The notes beneath the pieces are model-generated. The model saw only the letters and a list, made by a program, of their open reading frames with translations, made no database searches and had not been told where the DNA came from. From Cryobacterium roopkundense (GTDB lineage Bacteria > Actinomycetota > Actinomycetes > Actinomycetales > Microbacteriaceae): a DNA stretch of 64,000 nucleotides. Numbering within the stretch: position 1 is the stretch's first letter; every line of letters begins with the position of its first letter. This document shows positions 1-10,140 of the stretch, in pieces. A program made the position numbers and the translations under genes. The stretch spans positions 3,100,001-3,164,000 of the forward strand of contig NZ_JACHBQ010000001.1 in the NCBI RefSeq assembly GCF_014200405.1, given 5' to 3'.

Positions 1-586
1 GCGAGAAGTTATCGCCCGGGCCGTAGAGGTTCGTGGGCATCGCCGAGATCCACGGCAACCCGTACTGACGCCTCACCGCCTGAATCTGCAAAATCCCGGC
101 GATCTTCGCGATCGCATAGGCGTCGTTTGTGGGCTCGAGGTGCCCGGTGAGCAGGGAATCCTCCCGAATCGGCTGGGCCGCGAGCCGCGGATAAATGCAA
201 CTCGACCCGAGGAACAACAGTCGCTCCACGCCGTACTTCAGGGCCGCGTCGAGCACGTTCACCTGAATGCGCAGGTTGTCGCTCAAGAAATCGACCGGAT
301 AGGTGTCATTGGCGAGGATGCCGCCCACCTTCGCCGCCGCCAACACCACGTAGCGCGGCTTCGTCTCGGCGAAGAACGCGAACACCGCGTCACGGTCCTT
401 CAAATCCAGGTCCGCCGATGACCGGCCGACCAGATCGGTGAACCCTTCGGCGTGCAGGCGCCGCCAAATAGCGGACCCCACCAGGCCACGGTGCCCGGCC
501 ACGTAAAACGTGCCGGTGCGCTCAAGCGGGCCGGACGTGAAGTCCACCTGGTCGCGGGAATCGGAGGTCGGCGTCGTCAGCGTCAT
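1..586 (-). CDS. fcl: GDP-L-fucose synthase, 3' end cut by window edge
   Basis: NADPH-dependent epimerase/reductase that converts GDP-4-keto-6-deoxymannose to GDP-L-fucose in the cytoplasm. About 195 N-terminal residues are present and the reading frame runs off the left edge. Visible family marks are the Rossmann-type start [14 protein letters not shown], the segment [15 protein letters not shown], the catalytic region LGSSCIYPR, the YAIAK Tyr-x3-Lys pair, and [13 protein letters not shown] near the cut. The ATG at 586 overlaps the stop of the upstream gmd gene as ATGA, so the two are translationally coupled. The product feeds the fucosyltransferase encoded at 13218-14030. The missing C-terminus cannot be judged from this window. 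Confidence 0.93.
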   Translation of the reverse strand, partial: MTLTTPTSDSRDQVDFTSGPLERTGTFYVAGHRGLVGSAIWRRLHAEGFTDLVGRSSADLDLKDRDAVFAFFAETKPRYVVLAAAKVGGILANDTYPVDFLSDNLRIQVNVLDAALKYGVERLLFLGSSCIYPRLAAQPIREDSLLTGHLEPTNDAYAIAKIAGILQIQAVRRQYGLPWISAMPTNLYGPGDNFS

Positions 587-1653
587 GAGACCAGCGCGCT
601 GTCTCGCACCGCGGCGGCGGGTTCCTGGGTTCCCCAGCTTGCAAGCTTGACCTCGTCGATCCACCGACCACCGGCGTGACCGAGCGCGGTGATATCGGCG
701 TCCACCATGATGCGCGCCAACTCCGCGGTGTCCACGGTGGCCTTCCAGCCGAGCTTCGCTTCGGCCTTCGACGCGTCACCGACGAGGGCATCCACCTCGG
801 TGGGGCGCAGGTACCGCTCGTCAAACCGCACGTGCTCCTCCCACTCCAGGCCCGCATGTTCGAACGCCGTCTGCACGAAGTCCCGCACCGTGAAATTGCC
901 GCCGGTGGCCAGCACGAAGTCCTCAGGCTCATCCACCTGCAGCATGCGCCACATACCCTCCACATACTCGGCGGCGTAACCCCAGTCACGAACCGAATCG
1001 AGGTTACCGAGGTACACATGGTCCTGTTTGCCGGCCTTGATCGCCGCGACAGCGCGGGTGATCTTCCGCGTCACAAACGTCTCGCCTCGACGCGGCGACT
1101 CGTGATTGAACAAAATACCGTTCACCGCGAACATCCCGTACGCCTCACGGTAGTTCTTCGTAATCCAGTAGCTGTACACCTTCGCGGCACCATACGGCGA
1201 GCGCGGGTAGAACGGGGTCTCCTCGTTCTGCGGCGGCGGCGTCGCCCCAAACATCTCCGAACTCGACGCCTGGTAGAACCGGCAGTGAATCCCCGACATC
1301 CGCACAGCCTCCAGCAGACGAATCGAGCCCATGCCCGTCGTGTCAGCGGTGTGCTCCGGCTCATCGAACGACACCCGCACGTGAGACTGCGCGGCCAGGT
1401 TGTAGACCTCGTCGGGCTTGATCTCCGCGAGCAGCGTCGACAGGCGCGAGCCATCGCTCAGGTCCCCGTAGTGCAGGAACAACTTCGCTGTCGTGTCATG
1501 CGGATCGACATACAGGTGATCGATACGCGACGTATTGAACGTCGACGCACGACGAATCAAACCGTGAACCTCGTAACCCTTACCGAGCAACAATTCGGCG
1601 AGGTACGAACCGTCCTGTCCGGTGATCCCGGTAATAAAAGCACGCTTGGCCAT
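583..1653 (-). CDS. gmd: GDP-mannose 4,6-dehydratase
   Basis: First committed step of GDP-L-fucose synthesis: GDP-D-mannose to GDP-4-keto-6-deoxy-D-mannose, an NADP-dependent cytoplasmic SDR enzyme. The 356-residue product is of usual family length. It shows the nucleotide-binding GITGQDG (residues 9-15), the family segment [12 protein letters not shown], the catalytic SSSEMFG (about 130-136) and the Y154-x3-K158 pair in PYGAAK. The ATG at 1653 is preceded by a purine-rich stretch (CGGAGAA). The gene ends in the ATGA overlap with fcl, giving a two-gene operon transcribed away from the flippase at 1998. Confidence 0.96.
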   Translation of the reverse strand: MAKRAFITGITGQDGSYLAELLLGKGYEVHGLIRRASTFNTSRIDHLYVDPHDTTAKLFLHYGDLSDGSRLSTLLAEIKPDEVYNLAAQSHVRVSFDEPEHTADTTGMGSIRLLEAVRMSGIHCRFYQASSSEMFGATPPPQNEETPFYPRSPYGAAKVYSYWITKNYREAYGMFAVNGILFNHESPRRGETFVTRKITRAVAAIKAGKQDHVYLGNLDSVRDWGYAAEYVEGMWRMLQVDEPEDFVLATGGNFTVRDFVQTAFEHAGLEWEEHVRFDERYLRPTEVDALVGDASKAEAKLGWKATVDTAELARIMVDADITALGHAGGRWIDEVKLASWGTQEPAAAVRDSALVS

Positions 1654-1997
1654 GTGATGTTCTCCGATAGGTTCCGGTGGTGTCGTGCCGGGTTTTCGAC
1701 CGCACGTCGATACCGTCTGTTTCTGGTTTTGACCCTGAGCTTATGGACTCGGAGGGATGTCCGCAAAGTGACCTGAAATCGCCGCACGCACCGCGACAGG
1801 CCAGTCATAGCCTGATGTAACTCGTCTGGGGGGCAAATGCGTCAGGCTGACACAGGCCTTCGCCAACGGATGCTGCGGGCCGGCCTCATGCCCCCAGAAC
1901 GGGCGAGAATCGTCATCGCCACAGCGCCTATGATTCTCCTCGTGGCCACGAGTGCGCCGGTGCGGCCGAACCAAAACGAACATCGAACGGAACTTGC
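1654..1997. other. Divergent intergenic region, gmd / flippase
   Basis: About 344 bases separate the divergently transcribed gmd and flippase genes, so promoters for both directions should lie here. I found no convincing coding sequence, RNA gene or strong palindrome. Short open frames in it have no recognisable protein features. Confidence 0.5.
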
Positions 1998-3434
1998 TTG
2001 AGTAAATCCAGAGCACTGATCAACGGGGCCGTTTGGAACTACGGAGCTCAAATTTCCACCGTGATCTTGCAGTTCGGTTATGCGGCCGTCACGACCCGCG
2101 CCGTGAGCGCCCAGGGGTTCGGAACGTACGGCGTTGCGCTCACAGTCGGCGCCTTCGTCAGCCTGCTCGCAAACGGCGGTCTCGGCCAGGCTGCCGGCCG
2201 TATGACCGAGCTCGCATCGGCACGCACCCGCGGCCTGTCCGCGTACGGTTCGATGTTGGGGATCGTCGGTGCGATCGCCCTCTTTCTCACCGCAGACTTC
2301 TGGGCAGCCATCTGGCAGACGCCCGAAGCGGCGGGGCCTGTTCGGTGGATGAGCCTGATGGCCCTGACCGGTCCCCTGTTCGGGCTCGTAACGGGCATGA
2401 TGCGACGGCTCGGCTCTTTTCGCCAGCTCGCCATTCTCGTGTTCGTCTGCAACATCGTGGGGATGCTGATCGGCGCCTTCGCGGTGTCGATCTGGCGCAC
2501 CCCCTCGTCACTGCTCATCTCGCCCATCATCGCCCAGTCGGCGGTCGTGCTCGTGGGTTTCGTGCTCTATACCCGGCTGCTCGTCGGCCGATGGAACTTC
2601 GCTGAGGCCCTGCATGACCTGTCATTCAGTTGGAAGCTCACGGCGGCACGACTGCTCTCCTACGTGAGCGGCAACGCCGGCAAGTACGGAGTGACGGTGA
2701 GCCTGGGCGCGTCAACGCTCGGCGTGTGGAACCGCACGGATGTCTTGACGTCAGTTCCCTTTAACCAGCTGCAAACCGCGATGGTTCAGGCTGTGTATCC
2801 GGAGTTCCGGCACGATATCTCGTCACCGAAACGCGCCTACAACACGTGGCCTGACCTACTGGGCCTGGTCGCATGGGTCGCTCTCCCGCTCGGCGCACTG
2901 GTGGCCGTCGTGGTTCCGTCTTTGGTGCCGATCCTCTTCGGTCCGGGGTGGGAGGGGGTTGCGGCACTCGTGCCGGTGCTGGCCATGGCGGCCGCCGTTC
3001 AGATGATCGTCATCATTCTGGGCAGCGCCATTGAGGCCTTGGGCCGTTTCAAGCTGATCTGGGCAACTCAGGCGGCACTTGTCATCATCCAGGTGGCCGC
3101 TGCCGGTATCACAGTCGCCACGAAGGACTGGACACCGGTCTTGGTCACTATCTTTCTGGCCTTTGGCGTTCAACATGTGTTCCATATCGTGTTCTGTTCC
3201 CGAACCGGGTACCTCAACGTTTCTCGCCTCCTCCGCCACTACGGTTCAGCCGTCGCCGCCATGTTGGTCATCGCTGCTGCATCGGCGGCGAGCGTCTGGC
3301 TCCTCCACGAAGCACCGCTTCCGTGGGGAATCTCCATCGTGACAACAGCGGTCCTCCTCAGTACGTGGGCTTTGTGGAGGCTCCGGGAAAAGCTCCCCCC
3401 ATTCCGCATCGCCCGAGAATACGGAGTCTTCTAA
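1998..3434 (+). CDS. Wzx-type polysaccharide flippase (locus 1)
   Basis: Integral membrane protein of the MATE/MOP polysaccharide exporter superfamily, expected to flip undecaprenyl-linked repeat units across the membrane. The 478-residue product opens with ALINGAVWNYGAQISTVILQFGYAAVTTRAVSAQGFGTYG, typical of the first two helices of the family (residues 6 onward), and has about a dozen or more hydrophobic segments. The proposed start is TTG at 1998 with a weak upstream ACGGAAC; no in-frame ATG comes early enough to keep the first helix, so TTG is favoured but not certain. It is the only flippase seen with polysaccharide locus 1. Confidence 0.85.
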   Translation: MSKSRALINGAVWNYGAQISTVILQFGYAAVTTRAVSAQGFGTYGVALTVGAFVSLLANGGLGQAAGRMTELASARTRGLSAYGSMLGIVGAIALFLTADFWAAIWQTPEAAGPVRWMSLMALTGPLFGLVTGMMRRLGSFRQLAILVFVCNIVGMLIGAFAVSIWRTPSSLLISPIIAQSAVVLVGFVLYTRLLVGRWNFAEALHDLSFSWKLTAARLLSYVSGNAGKYGVTVSLGASTLGVWNRTDVLTSVPFNQLQTAMVQAVYPEFRHDISSPKRAYNTWPDLLGLVAWVALPLGALVAVVVPSLVPILFGPGWEGVAALVPVLAMAAAVQMIVIILGSAIEALGRFKLIWATQAALVIIQVAAAGITVATKDWTPVLVTIFLAFGVQHVFHIVFCSRTGYLNVSRLLRHYGSAVAAMLVIAAASAASVWLLHEAPLPWGISIVTTAVLLSTWALWRLREKLPPFRIAREYGVF

Positions 3435-3480
3435 AACTCCGTCACCACGCTGTGCCTTCTTGATAACACCTAGGGAAAAA

Positions 3481-4461
3481 ATGTCATCGCTTGCTCTTCT
3501 CGACACGTCTTTGGACTCCACGAACGATGGGGACGGAATTATCGTCAACTCCATCACCGCCCTTTTTCCGGAGCTATTGGACCTTCCACGAGTTCCAACC
3601 CACCGACTCCCCCGCGCCTCGGAGCTGGCCATAGCCGAGAACGCTGCCGCTCTCGTTCTTACAGGCACAAACATCCTGTCCGCTCAGCTGGGAAAGTACG
3701 GCCAGTGGCCGCTGGACAAGGCCACGATAAGTGCTTATGAAGGCAAGATCGTCTTCCTCGGTGTCGGCTGGTGGCAATATCAAAACCGTGTGTCTCGGAG
3801 GGCGCGAAAGCTCCTGTCGGGGCTTGTTCATCCAGCCATCGAGGTCGCTGCGAGGGACGAATACACGCGGGTAAAACTCGAATCTCTCGGTATCCCGGCA
3901 GTGAACACCAACTGCCCCACCATGTGGAAGCTCCCGGAACGGCTCGAGCCCTTGACCGGTTCCGGCGAGTGCGTCTTCACGGTGACCGACTATAAACCCG
4001 ATCTGGCCCAAGACACGGCAATCCTTGGATTGCTGTCACAACGGTACGACCTCGTGCACATTTGGCCCCAGGGCGATAATGACTTGGCATATCTGGCCAA
4101 GTTCGATTTGCCCACGAATTCGTTAGTGACCGGCCGCGGGCTCCCCGCATTGGAATCCGCCTTGAAGGGGCGGGATTACGTGGGAACGCGCCTGCACGCC
4201 GGCGTACGGGCCAGCCAGCTCGCACGACCGAGCCTGATTCTGGCGGTCGATAACCGCGGCATTGAGATCGGCAAAGACTCCAATCTGCGGGTGGTCCCCC
4301 GCTCATCGCCCCGAGCGCAGCTCGAAGCCGCTCTGTCGCTGCATGCCTCAACTTCCGCGGCGCTCACCTTGAATTCGGCGGCGGCTCAGGCCTGGAGCGA
4401 AAAGTTCAGGGCCGTCATCACTGAGTCACTCCCGGTCAGAGACGTCACAGTATTCAACTGA
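3481..4461 (+). CDS. Polysaccharide pyruvyl transferase family protein
   Basis: Probable cytoplasmic enzyme adding pyruvyl ketal groups to polysaccharide sugars, or a relative of such enzymes. The product is 326 residues from the ATG at 3481, chosen because AGGGAAAA lies just before it; an in-frame TTG at 3460 would add seven residues. Supporting features are an N-terminal segment with an N-S-I-T pattern after a D-G-D loop, the stretch ALVLTGTNIL, and the C-terminal VGTRLHAGVRASQLARPSLILAVDNRG, which matches the RLHxxxxA region of the PF04230 family. It sits between the flippase and an acyltransferase gene on the same strand, consistent with polymer decoration. The sugar substrate cannot be inferred. 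Confidence 0.72.
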   Translation: MSSLALLDTSLDSTNDGDGIIVNSITALFPELLDLPRVPTHRLPRASELAIAENAAALVLTGTNILSAQLGKYGQWPLDKATISAYEGKIVFLGVGWWQYQNRVSRRARKLLSGLVHPAIEVAARDEYTRVKLESLGIPAVNTNCPTMWKLPERLEPLTGSGECVFTVTDYKPDLAQDTAILGLLSQRYDLVHIWPQGDNDLAYLAKFDLPTNSLVTGRGLPALESALKGRDYVGTRLHAGVRASQLARPSLILAVDNRGIEIGKDSNLRVVPRSSPRAQLEAALSLHASTSAALTLNSAAAQAWSEKFRAVITESLPVRDVTVFN

Positions 4462-4675
4462 AGACCAGCACCCGGTTCTCCGGGAGTGAAGGTAATGAGA
4501 AAGCCAAATTGCCCGCCGGGTCCCCCCTTGGGGTATGGCGGGGCCGTGTGCAGCTCCGTCATAATCGGGGATATTGGCTGGCTGATCCCTCCGGGTTCAC
4601 TCGTCCACGAGACGCAGCGCGGCGTAAGAGCAACTCCATCTCGGGACTACGCATCGCACCTCTGGGGGAACACGC

Positions 4676-6802
4676 ATGACTAACCAAGCCACTTTTCTGA
4701 CGTCGCCGGTAACGAAGACCGCTGTTGGACCAAACAAACATCGTCCCGACATACAGGGGCTGCGAATGGTTGCCGTCGTGGCCGTCATTCTCGACCACTT
4801 GCTCGGCTGGCCCACCGGCGGCTTTATCGGTGTCGACGTCTTCTTTGTGATTAGTGGGTTTCTCATCACAGGGCTGTTGCTCCGCGAGAACGCCACCACG
4901 GGTCGAATCTCGTTTCCCAACTTCTATCGTCGGCGAATCCGAAGAATCCTGCCGGTCTCAACGATCGTTCTGGTCGTCACAGCAATTGCTGCCTTCCTGG
5001 CCTTCAATTCGGCACGTGCACAGGCTGTCTTTGTCGATTCACTGTGGTCAGCGTTCTTTGCCGGCAACTGGCGCTTCGCGTCGATTGGCACAGATTATTT
5101 TCAGTCCGCAGGCCCAGTTTCGCCGCTTCAGCACTATTGGTCTCTCGCTGTTGAAGAGCAGTTTTACTTCATCTGGCCCTGGCTCATGATCGGGATCTTC
5201 GTCCTGGCCAGATATCGAGGTCTGACGTCACGGTACTCGCACGCCCTTGTGGGAAGCGCTCTTGCGCTCATCGTTCTCCTTTCGTTTGTCTGGAGCGTCT
5301 GGGAGACCGCCACGAACCCAACGGTCGCGTATTTCTCGACCTTCTCTCGCGCCTGGGAACTCGGCGTCGGCGCACTCATCGCTGTCGGCTCCGCACAGCT
5401 TGCGCTGATCCCGAATTGGGCGCGACCCGTGCTCGCCTGGGTCGGCCTCGTGGGAATTCTCGTGGCGGTCTTCGTTATTGGCGCCGACGACGGGTTCCCG
5501 GCGCCATGGGCCGCTCTGCCCGTCTTCTCGGCAGCACTCGTGATCGCAGCGGGAACCGGTGGGGAATTGCGTTTTCTCTGGCCTCTCACTAACAGAGTGA
5601 GTACGTACCTCGGAGATATCTCGTACTCCTTATATCTGTGGCATTTCCCCGTCATCGTGATCGGTGCGTCACTGTTCGGTGAGGGCCCCGTGCAGCAGCT
5701 CCTCTTCGCCGCGGTCTTTCTCCTGGCATCCATCTACACATTTCATCTCGTCGAGGATCCGATCAGACGGTCCAAGTGGCTCGAATCGGGCAGAAGGACC
5801 GCGAACGGCCGCGCTCGTGCGCGACGTAACAAACGTCCAGTGACTCCTTCCTTTGGGTACAAACTGATGGTTCTCAGCCTGGCAGTGCTCGTCACGGGAG
5901 CGTTGGCTGCATCGGCGATTGCCTTGCAGAAGCCTCCGGCGTCGAGCGTCACCCTTCCGGCCCCCGACACTGCTGGGTCTTCCCTCTCGACAGATCTGCC
6001 GGTCGATGACAGTCCGCCCGAATTGAAGAGTCTGCAGGCAGAAATCTCAACGGCACTTCAGGCCACCTCGTGGCCGAGCCTTTCTCCCACCTTGGACGTT
6101 GCCATGGTGAGCGCTCAGGCTCCGTCCGACGTCATGTGGTGCGGAACGCACCCGGTCGACGAGAGTCGTTGCACTTGGGGAGATCCGCAGGCAACGCATA
6201 CCGCCATGACCGTTGGCAACTCCATCAGCATGACCTATGTCGAAGCCCTCCGCACCGCGATCGGCACGGATAGTGACTGGGACCTCATCTCGTATGGCAT
6301 GTTCGGCTGCCCGTTCATGGACCCAGCAGACGTGGCCTCCGACTCCGTTGAAGGCTGCGCAACCCGCCTCCAAGACGCCACAAACGCGATCAATCGGGTG
6401 CAGCCAGACATCGTCTTCGTCTCCGGCATTGGTTCGTCAGAATCCGTCAAGTCGGTACTGGGTCAAATCGTGGGCCCCGTGAAACTCGTGTTCCTTCCGG
6501 GCCCTCCTGGCGACGAAGACATCCATTCCTGCTACACCGGCACAAGTGTCCCCTTGGATTGCGTCAGTTCAGTGTCACCCGCCTGGGCTGCGACAGAACG
6601 AAATCTCGCCAAAGAGCTCAATCAGACCTACCTGGACTCCAGCGAGTGGTTTTGTCAGAGGCAGCTGTGTCCCAGCTTCGTGGGAACCACCGTCTCCAAG
6701 ATGGACGGGCGCCACATGACGGCAGAGTACGCGCGTCGAATCGCACCCGTGATTCGGGAAAGCCTGGTGCAGAAGGAAATCATGCCACTGGAGATCCGAT
6801 GA
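4676..6802 (+). CDS. Membrane acyltransferase with C-terminal SGNH domain (OafA/YrhL type)
   Basis: Two-domain O-acyltransferase that would O-acetylate polysaccharide. Of 708 residues, the first about 390 form an acyltransferase-3 membrane domain: HRPDIQGLRMVAVVAVILDH, then GGFIGVDVFFVISGFLIT, FYRRRIRRILP and SLAVEEQFYFIWP. The C-terminal part is an SGNH-type periplasmic/extracellular domain, with the nucleophile serine in TVGNSIS (about residue 512-518) and the terminal DGRHM block (about 676). The usual GDS triplet reads GNS here; the serine is kept. Start ATG at 4676 follows GGGGGAA. The stop overlaps the next gene's ATG (ATGA at 6799), coupling it to a second acyltransferase that is now broken. 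Confidence 0.92.
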   Translation: MTNQATFLTSPVTKTAVGPNKHRPDIQGLRMVAVVAVILDHLLGWPTGGFIGVDVFFVISGFLITGLLLRENATTGRISFPNFYRRRIRRILPVSTIVLVVTAIAAFLAFNSARAQAVFVDSLWSAFFAGNWRFASIGTDYFQSAGPVSPLQHYWSLAVEEQFYFIWPWLMIGIFVLARYRGLTSRYSHALVGSALALIVLLSFVWSVWETATNPTVAYFSTFSRAWELGVGALIAVGSAQLALIPNWARPVLAWVGLVGILVAVFVIGADDGFPAPWAALPVFSAALVIAAGTGGELRFLWPLTNRVSTYLGDISYSLYLWHFPVIVIGASLFGEGPVQQLLFAAVFLLASIYTFHLVEDPIRRSKWLESGRRTANGRARARRNKRPVTPSFGYKLMVLSLAVLVTGALAASAIALQKPPASSVTLPAPDTAGSSLSTDLPVDDSPPELKSLQAEISTALQATSWPSLSPTLDVAMVSAQAPSDVMWCGTHPVDESRCTWGDPQATHTAMTVGNSISMTYVEALRTAIGTDSDWDLISYGMFGCPFMDPADVASDSVEGCATRLQDATNAINRVQPDIVFVSGIGSSESVKSVLGQIVGPVKLVFLPGPPGDEDIHSCYTGTSVPLDCVSSVSPAWAATERNLAKELNQTYLDSSEWFCQRQLCPSFVGTTVSKMDGRHMTAEYARRIAPVIRESLVQKEIMPLEIR

Positions 6803-7140
6803 ATATTGTGCCGGCTCAGCCCAACACAAGCACGAGACTGGATCTGCCGGAACTACATCGAGCTCCCCTGCTCTCAGGATTGACCGGCATGAGATTCTAC
6901 GCGGCCCTCATTGTCGTCATCATGCACGCTACTCACATGCTGCACCCCGGTGAGCTCGTGACGCGCGCCTTTGGCATGGGTGCGGTGGGGGTGAGTTTCT
7001 TCTTTATTCTGTCCGGATTCGTACTGACCTGGTCACGAAAGTCATCGCTCCCGAACCGAAAGTTCTACCAAAACCGTTTCGCACGCATTTTTCCGTTGCA
7101 TTTTCTTACGTGGATTGCGGCGGGGGCTCTGTTCCCTACG
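6799..7140 (+). pseudogene. Acyltransferase-3 gene, 5' fragment before IS insertion
   Basis: First 114 codons of an OafA-type membrane acyltransferase. It shows LSGLTGMRFYAALIVVIMHA, the GAVGVSFFFILSGFVLTW block and the FYQNRFARIFPLHFLTW block. The ATG at 6799 overlaps the stop of the upstream acyltransferase gene. The coding sequence stops matching the family at 7140, where the IS3-type inverted repeat begins; translation then runs about 16 more codons into the element. The matching 3' part lies at 11262-12094. The interrupted protein would have lacked nothing obvious before insertion. Confidence 0.9.
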
Positions 7141-7216
7141 TGTCAGGGTTGGGTGAGGCCAGTACCTCAGAGCAAGTCCGCCGTTTGACGTAGGGCGAGA
7201 ATCAGGAATCATCACC

Positions 7217-7651
7217 ATGTCCAGTCCGTCTTTGAGCGCAGTGCGCGACGATAGTCATATGAGTAGTCCCGGACCCCGAGCTGGTGGTCCGACCTCGAGA
7301 AGGTCGTTCACCCCAGCGCAGAAGCTTGCGTACCTCGCCGCGTATGACACGGCCATCAAGAACAACGAGGGCGGCACTTATCTGCGCACCGAAGGGCTCT
7401 ACTCCTCGCAGATCACCGAGTGGCGAAAGCTGCGTGACGCTGGTGTCCTCGCGGGGAAGAAGCCCGGCGAGAAGATTGGCCGGTTAACTCCGGAGCAAGC
7501 TGAAATCGCCCGGCTGCGCCGCCAGTTGAGCAAGACCGAGCAGCGGTTGGAAACGACGGGGGTGGCGTTGGAGATCATGTCAAAAATGCACGAGCTACTC
7601 GAAAGTCTTTCGAAGAGCTCGCGGGACGAAACACCGCACACGAAGCCGTAA
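7217..7651 (+). CDS. IS3-type transposase OrfA (HTH protein)
   Basis: DNA-binding subunit of the outer insertion element, 144 residues. It has a RSFTPAQKLAYLAAYD helix-turn-helix entry typical of IS3-group OrfA proteins in actinobacteria, then GLYSSQITEWRKLRD as the recognition part. A C-terminal coiled-coil-like stretch (EIARLRRQLSKTEQRLE) follows. The start may instead be the ATG at 7259, which keeps the whole HTH region. Its stop TAA overlaps the ATG of OrfB by one base (TAATG at 7649-7653), suggesting translational coupling rather than frameshifting. Confidence 0.88.
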   Translation: MSSPSLSAVRDDSHMSSPGPRAGGPTSRRSFTPAQKLAYLAAYDTAIKNNEGGTYLRTEGLYSSQITEWRKLRDAGVLAGKKPGEKIGRLTPEQAEIARLRRQLSKTEQRLETTGVALEIMSKMHELLESLSKSSRDETPHTKP

Positions 7652-8428
7652 TGACCGCGTACCGCGAACTGGCCAGTCGAGGGATCTCGACTCGCGTCGC
7701 GGCCGACCTGGTCGGGATCCCTCGAGCGACAGCCACAAGGAAACGACGCATTCCCGTGGCCCGGCCGGCGACGATTCCGGCGAACAAGATCGGCGATGAA
7801 GGCCGCCGCGAGATCCTTGACGTCGTCAATTCACAGCCGTTCGTTGACCTGCCACCGATCCAGATCTACGCCCAACTGCTCGACGCGGACACGTACTTGT
7901 GCTCCATATCAACGATGTATCGGGTGTTGAACGAGAATCAGCAGGTCAAGGACCGCCGCCGCCAGGCGCGCCATCCTGCCCGGGCGATCCCGGAACTGAC
8001 GGCGACGGGACCCGGCCAGGTACTCAGCTGGGATATTACGAAACTCGCCGGCCCGATCAAGGGCAAGTACTTCGATGCTTACGTGATGATCGATATTTAC
8101 TCCCGCTACATCGTCGGCGCCTATGTTCACGCGTCGGAATCCGGCGAGCTGGCGGTGGAGATGATGAAGGAGATCTTCGGCATTCACGGCGTCCCTCAGG
8201 TCGTTCACGCCGACCGCGGCACGTCGATGACGTCCAAGACCGTCGCGGCGCTGTTGTCTGACTTGGAGGTCACCAAATCGCACTCGAGGCCTCGGGTGAG
8301 TAACGATAATCCCTACAGCGAGGCCTGGTTCAAGACCCTGAAGTTCGCTCCGACGTTCCCCGAACGCTTCGGCTCCCTTGCCGACGCGAAGACGTTCATG
8401 GCCTCGTTCGTCGACGGCTACAACCACG
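7651..8428 (+). pseudogene. IS3-type transposase OrfB, 5' part (interrupted)
   Basis: First 259 codons of the DDE integrase of the outer element. It has the HTH_21-like region followed by the rve core: GQVLSWDITKLAG holds the first aspartate, VVHADRGTSM the second, and NPYSEAWFKTLKF the glutamate region. The reading frame is intact up to GYNH and is then broken by the IS21-type element at 8429. Removing that element and one copy of the 4-bp duplication CACG restores a continuous frame reading YNHEHRHSGIGLNTP into the 3' part at 11004-11233, for about 335 residues in total. Confidence 0.9.
8425..8428. repeat. 4-bp target-site duplication, left copy
   Basis: CACG immediately before the IS21-type end. 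The identical tetramer follows the right end at 11000-11003. Collapsing the two copies rebuilds the OrfB codons for Y-N-H-E-H. Confidence 0.85.
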
Positions 8429-8586
8429 TGAATATTGGCTTCCGAGGGAGCCGGGGGTGGTGCCTGTGAAGGCCGCTGTACCAAACCATGAATCGTGTCG
8501 TTCAGAGCCACAGTTGGTGTTGTTGAGAGCCACCTGAAAAGCTCCTTCCATCACGTGAGGGCCACGTGATGGAAGGAGTACCGGTA

Positions 8587-10140
8587 ATGGTACGGAAGAT
8601 CAAGGCGAAACTCGTCTTGCAGTTACGCAACCAAGGCTTGTCGGGCAGAGCGATCGCGTCGGCGCAGGGCATCGCCCGCAATAGCGTCCAGACCGTGCTC
8701 GAGACGGCGGACAGGCTCGGCCTCGGCTGGGACGACGTCGAGGAGATGCCGGAGGCCGAGGTCTATACGGCGTTGTTTCCCGGCCGTGGAGTGCACGAGT
8801 CCGTGTTCGCGCAGCCGGATTGGGGGCGGGTGCACACCGAACTAGCCCGGGTCGGGGTGACGTTGAAGCTGCTGCACCAAGAGTACGTCGACACATCGGG
8901 TCAGGCGCAGGCGGTGATGAGCTATGACCGGTTCTGTCGGCTCTATGGCGACTTCGCTGCCGTCTCGGGCGCGACGTCGCGCGTGGGTCACAAGGCCGGC
9001 CGCAGCATCGAGGTTGACTGGTCTGGGCCCACGATGCAGCTGCTGGACCCGACGACGGGCGAGATCTCAAAGGTGTATTTGTTCGTCGCGTGCCTGCCGT
9101 TCAGCCGATACGCCTTCGTGGAGGCCACGTTGGATATGCGGCAGGAGTCGTGGCTGCGCGCCCACGTGGCGATGTTTTCCTTCTTCGGCGGCAGCGTCCC
9201 GCGCCTGGTCCCCGACAACCTGAAGACTGGGGTGATCTCTCACCCTCGAGAGGGAGAGGTCGTTCTCAACGACGCCTACCGTGAGATGGCTGCGCACTAC
9301 TCTGCCGCGGTGCTGCCGGGCCGCGTCCGGGCACCTAAGGACAAGGCGAGCGTTGAGAACACAGTTTCGCATGTCGCGACCTGGGTCATCGCTAGCCTCA
9401 GGCAGGAGCAGTTCACATCCCTGCCCGAGCTGCGGGTCCGGATCTACGAGCAAATCGATGCTTACAACCGCCAGCCGTTCCAGAAACGGGACGGGTCCCG
9501 GTTGAGTGTCTTCACCGCCGAGGAGAAGCCGTTGATGCAACCGTTACCGGCGGCCCCGTTCGAGATCAGCACGTGGACCTACAAGCGCAAAGTGAACAAG
9601 AACGCTCACGTGGTCTGGGCGAGGAACTTCTACTCCGTTCCGTTCCGCCACATCGGCGCTCAGGTCGACCTTCGCGTCACGGACACGATGCTGGAGGTCT
9701 ATCGCAACGACGAACGCTTGACCAGTCACCTGCTGCTGCCAGCAAGCACGACGAACCAGCATCAGACAAACGACGCGGACCTGCCCGAGGGCCGCAGCTT
9801 TCAGGCCTGGGATCGGACCCGGATCGACGAGTGGGCGGCCCGGATGGGACCTGCCACGGTCACAGTGATCGGGAAGATCTTTGAAGCTGCGTCGATCGAG
9901 GAGGCCGGTTACGACCCGGCGTTGGCAGTGTTGCGGCTGTCACGCCGGTTCTCGCCGACTCGGGTCGAGGCCGCCTGCGCACTGGCCTTGCGAGGTCCGA
10001 TCCGCTCGCCGAGGTATGCGCACCTTCGGCCGATCCTCGACACCGGACAAGACAAAACTGGCCACGTCCCTGACAAGCCGGAACCCGATGACGGTGGCTA
10101 CGTCCGCGGCAGCGCCTACTACGCCGGAGGCACCCGATGA
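8587..10140 (+). CDS. istA: IS21-family transposase IstA
   Basis: DDE transposase of the nested element, 517 residues from the ATG at 8587, chosen because AAGGAG lies eight bases upstream. An in-frame GTG at 8566 or ATG at 8569 would add a few residues. The N-terminal MVRKIKAKLVLQLRNQGLSG and GIARNSVQTVLE form the helix-turn-helix. The rve core has EVDWSGPTMQL, the SFFGGSVPRLVPDNLKTGV segment with the second aspartate, and PKDKASVENTV with the glutamate. The stop overlaps istB by four bases. No frame disruption is visible. Confidence 0.95.
   Translation: MVRKIKAKLVLQLRNQGLSGRAIASAQGIARNSVQTVLETADRLGLGWDDVEEMPEAEVYTALFPGRGVHESVFAQPDWGRVHTELARVGVTLKLLHQEYVDTSGQAQAVMSYDRFCRLYGDFAAVSGATSRVGHKAGRSIEVDWSGPTMQLLDPTTGEISKVYLFVACLPFSRYAFVEATLDMRQESWLRAHVAMFSFFGGSVPRLVPDNLKTGVISHPREGEVVLNDAYREMAAHYSAAVLPGRVRAPKDKASVENTVSHVATWVIASLRQEQFTSLPELRVRIYEQIDAYNRQPFQKRDGSRLSVFTAEEKPLMQPLPAAPFEISTWTYKRKVNKNAHVVWARNFYSVPFRHIGAQVDLRVTDTMLEVYRNDERLTSHLLLPASTTNQHQTNDADLPEGRSFQAWDRTRIDEWAARMGPATVTVIGKIFEAASIEEAGYDPALAVLRLSRRFSPTRVEAACALALRGPIRSPRYAHLRPILDTGQDKTGHVPDKPEPDDGGYVRGSAYYAGGTR

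Noticed and set aside
676..1776. Plus-strand frame opposite gmd
   Set aside because: Shadow of a strongly supported gmd gene.
3421..3442. Inverted repeat ACGGAGT/ACTCCGT at the flippase stop as a terminator
   Set aside because: Only 7 bp, AT-rich loop, no T tail, and the next gene is 38 bases away in the same direction; not convincing.
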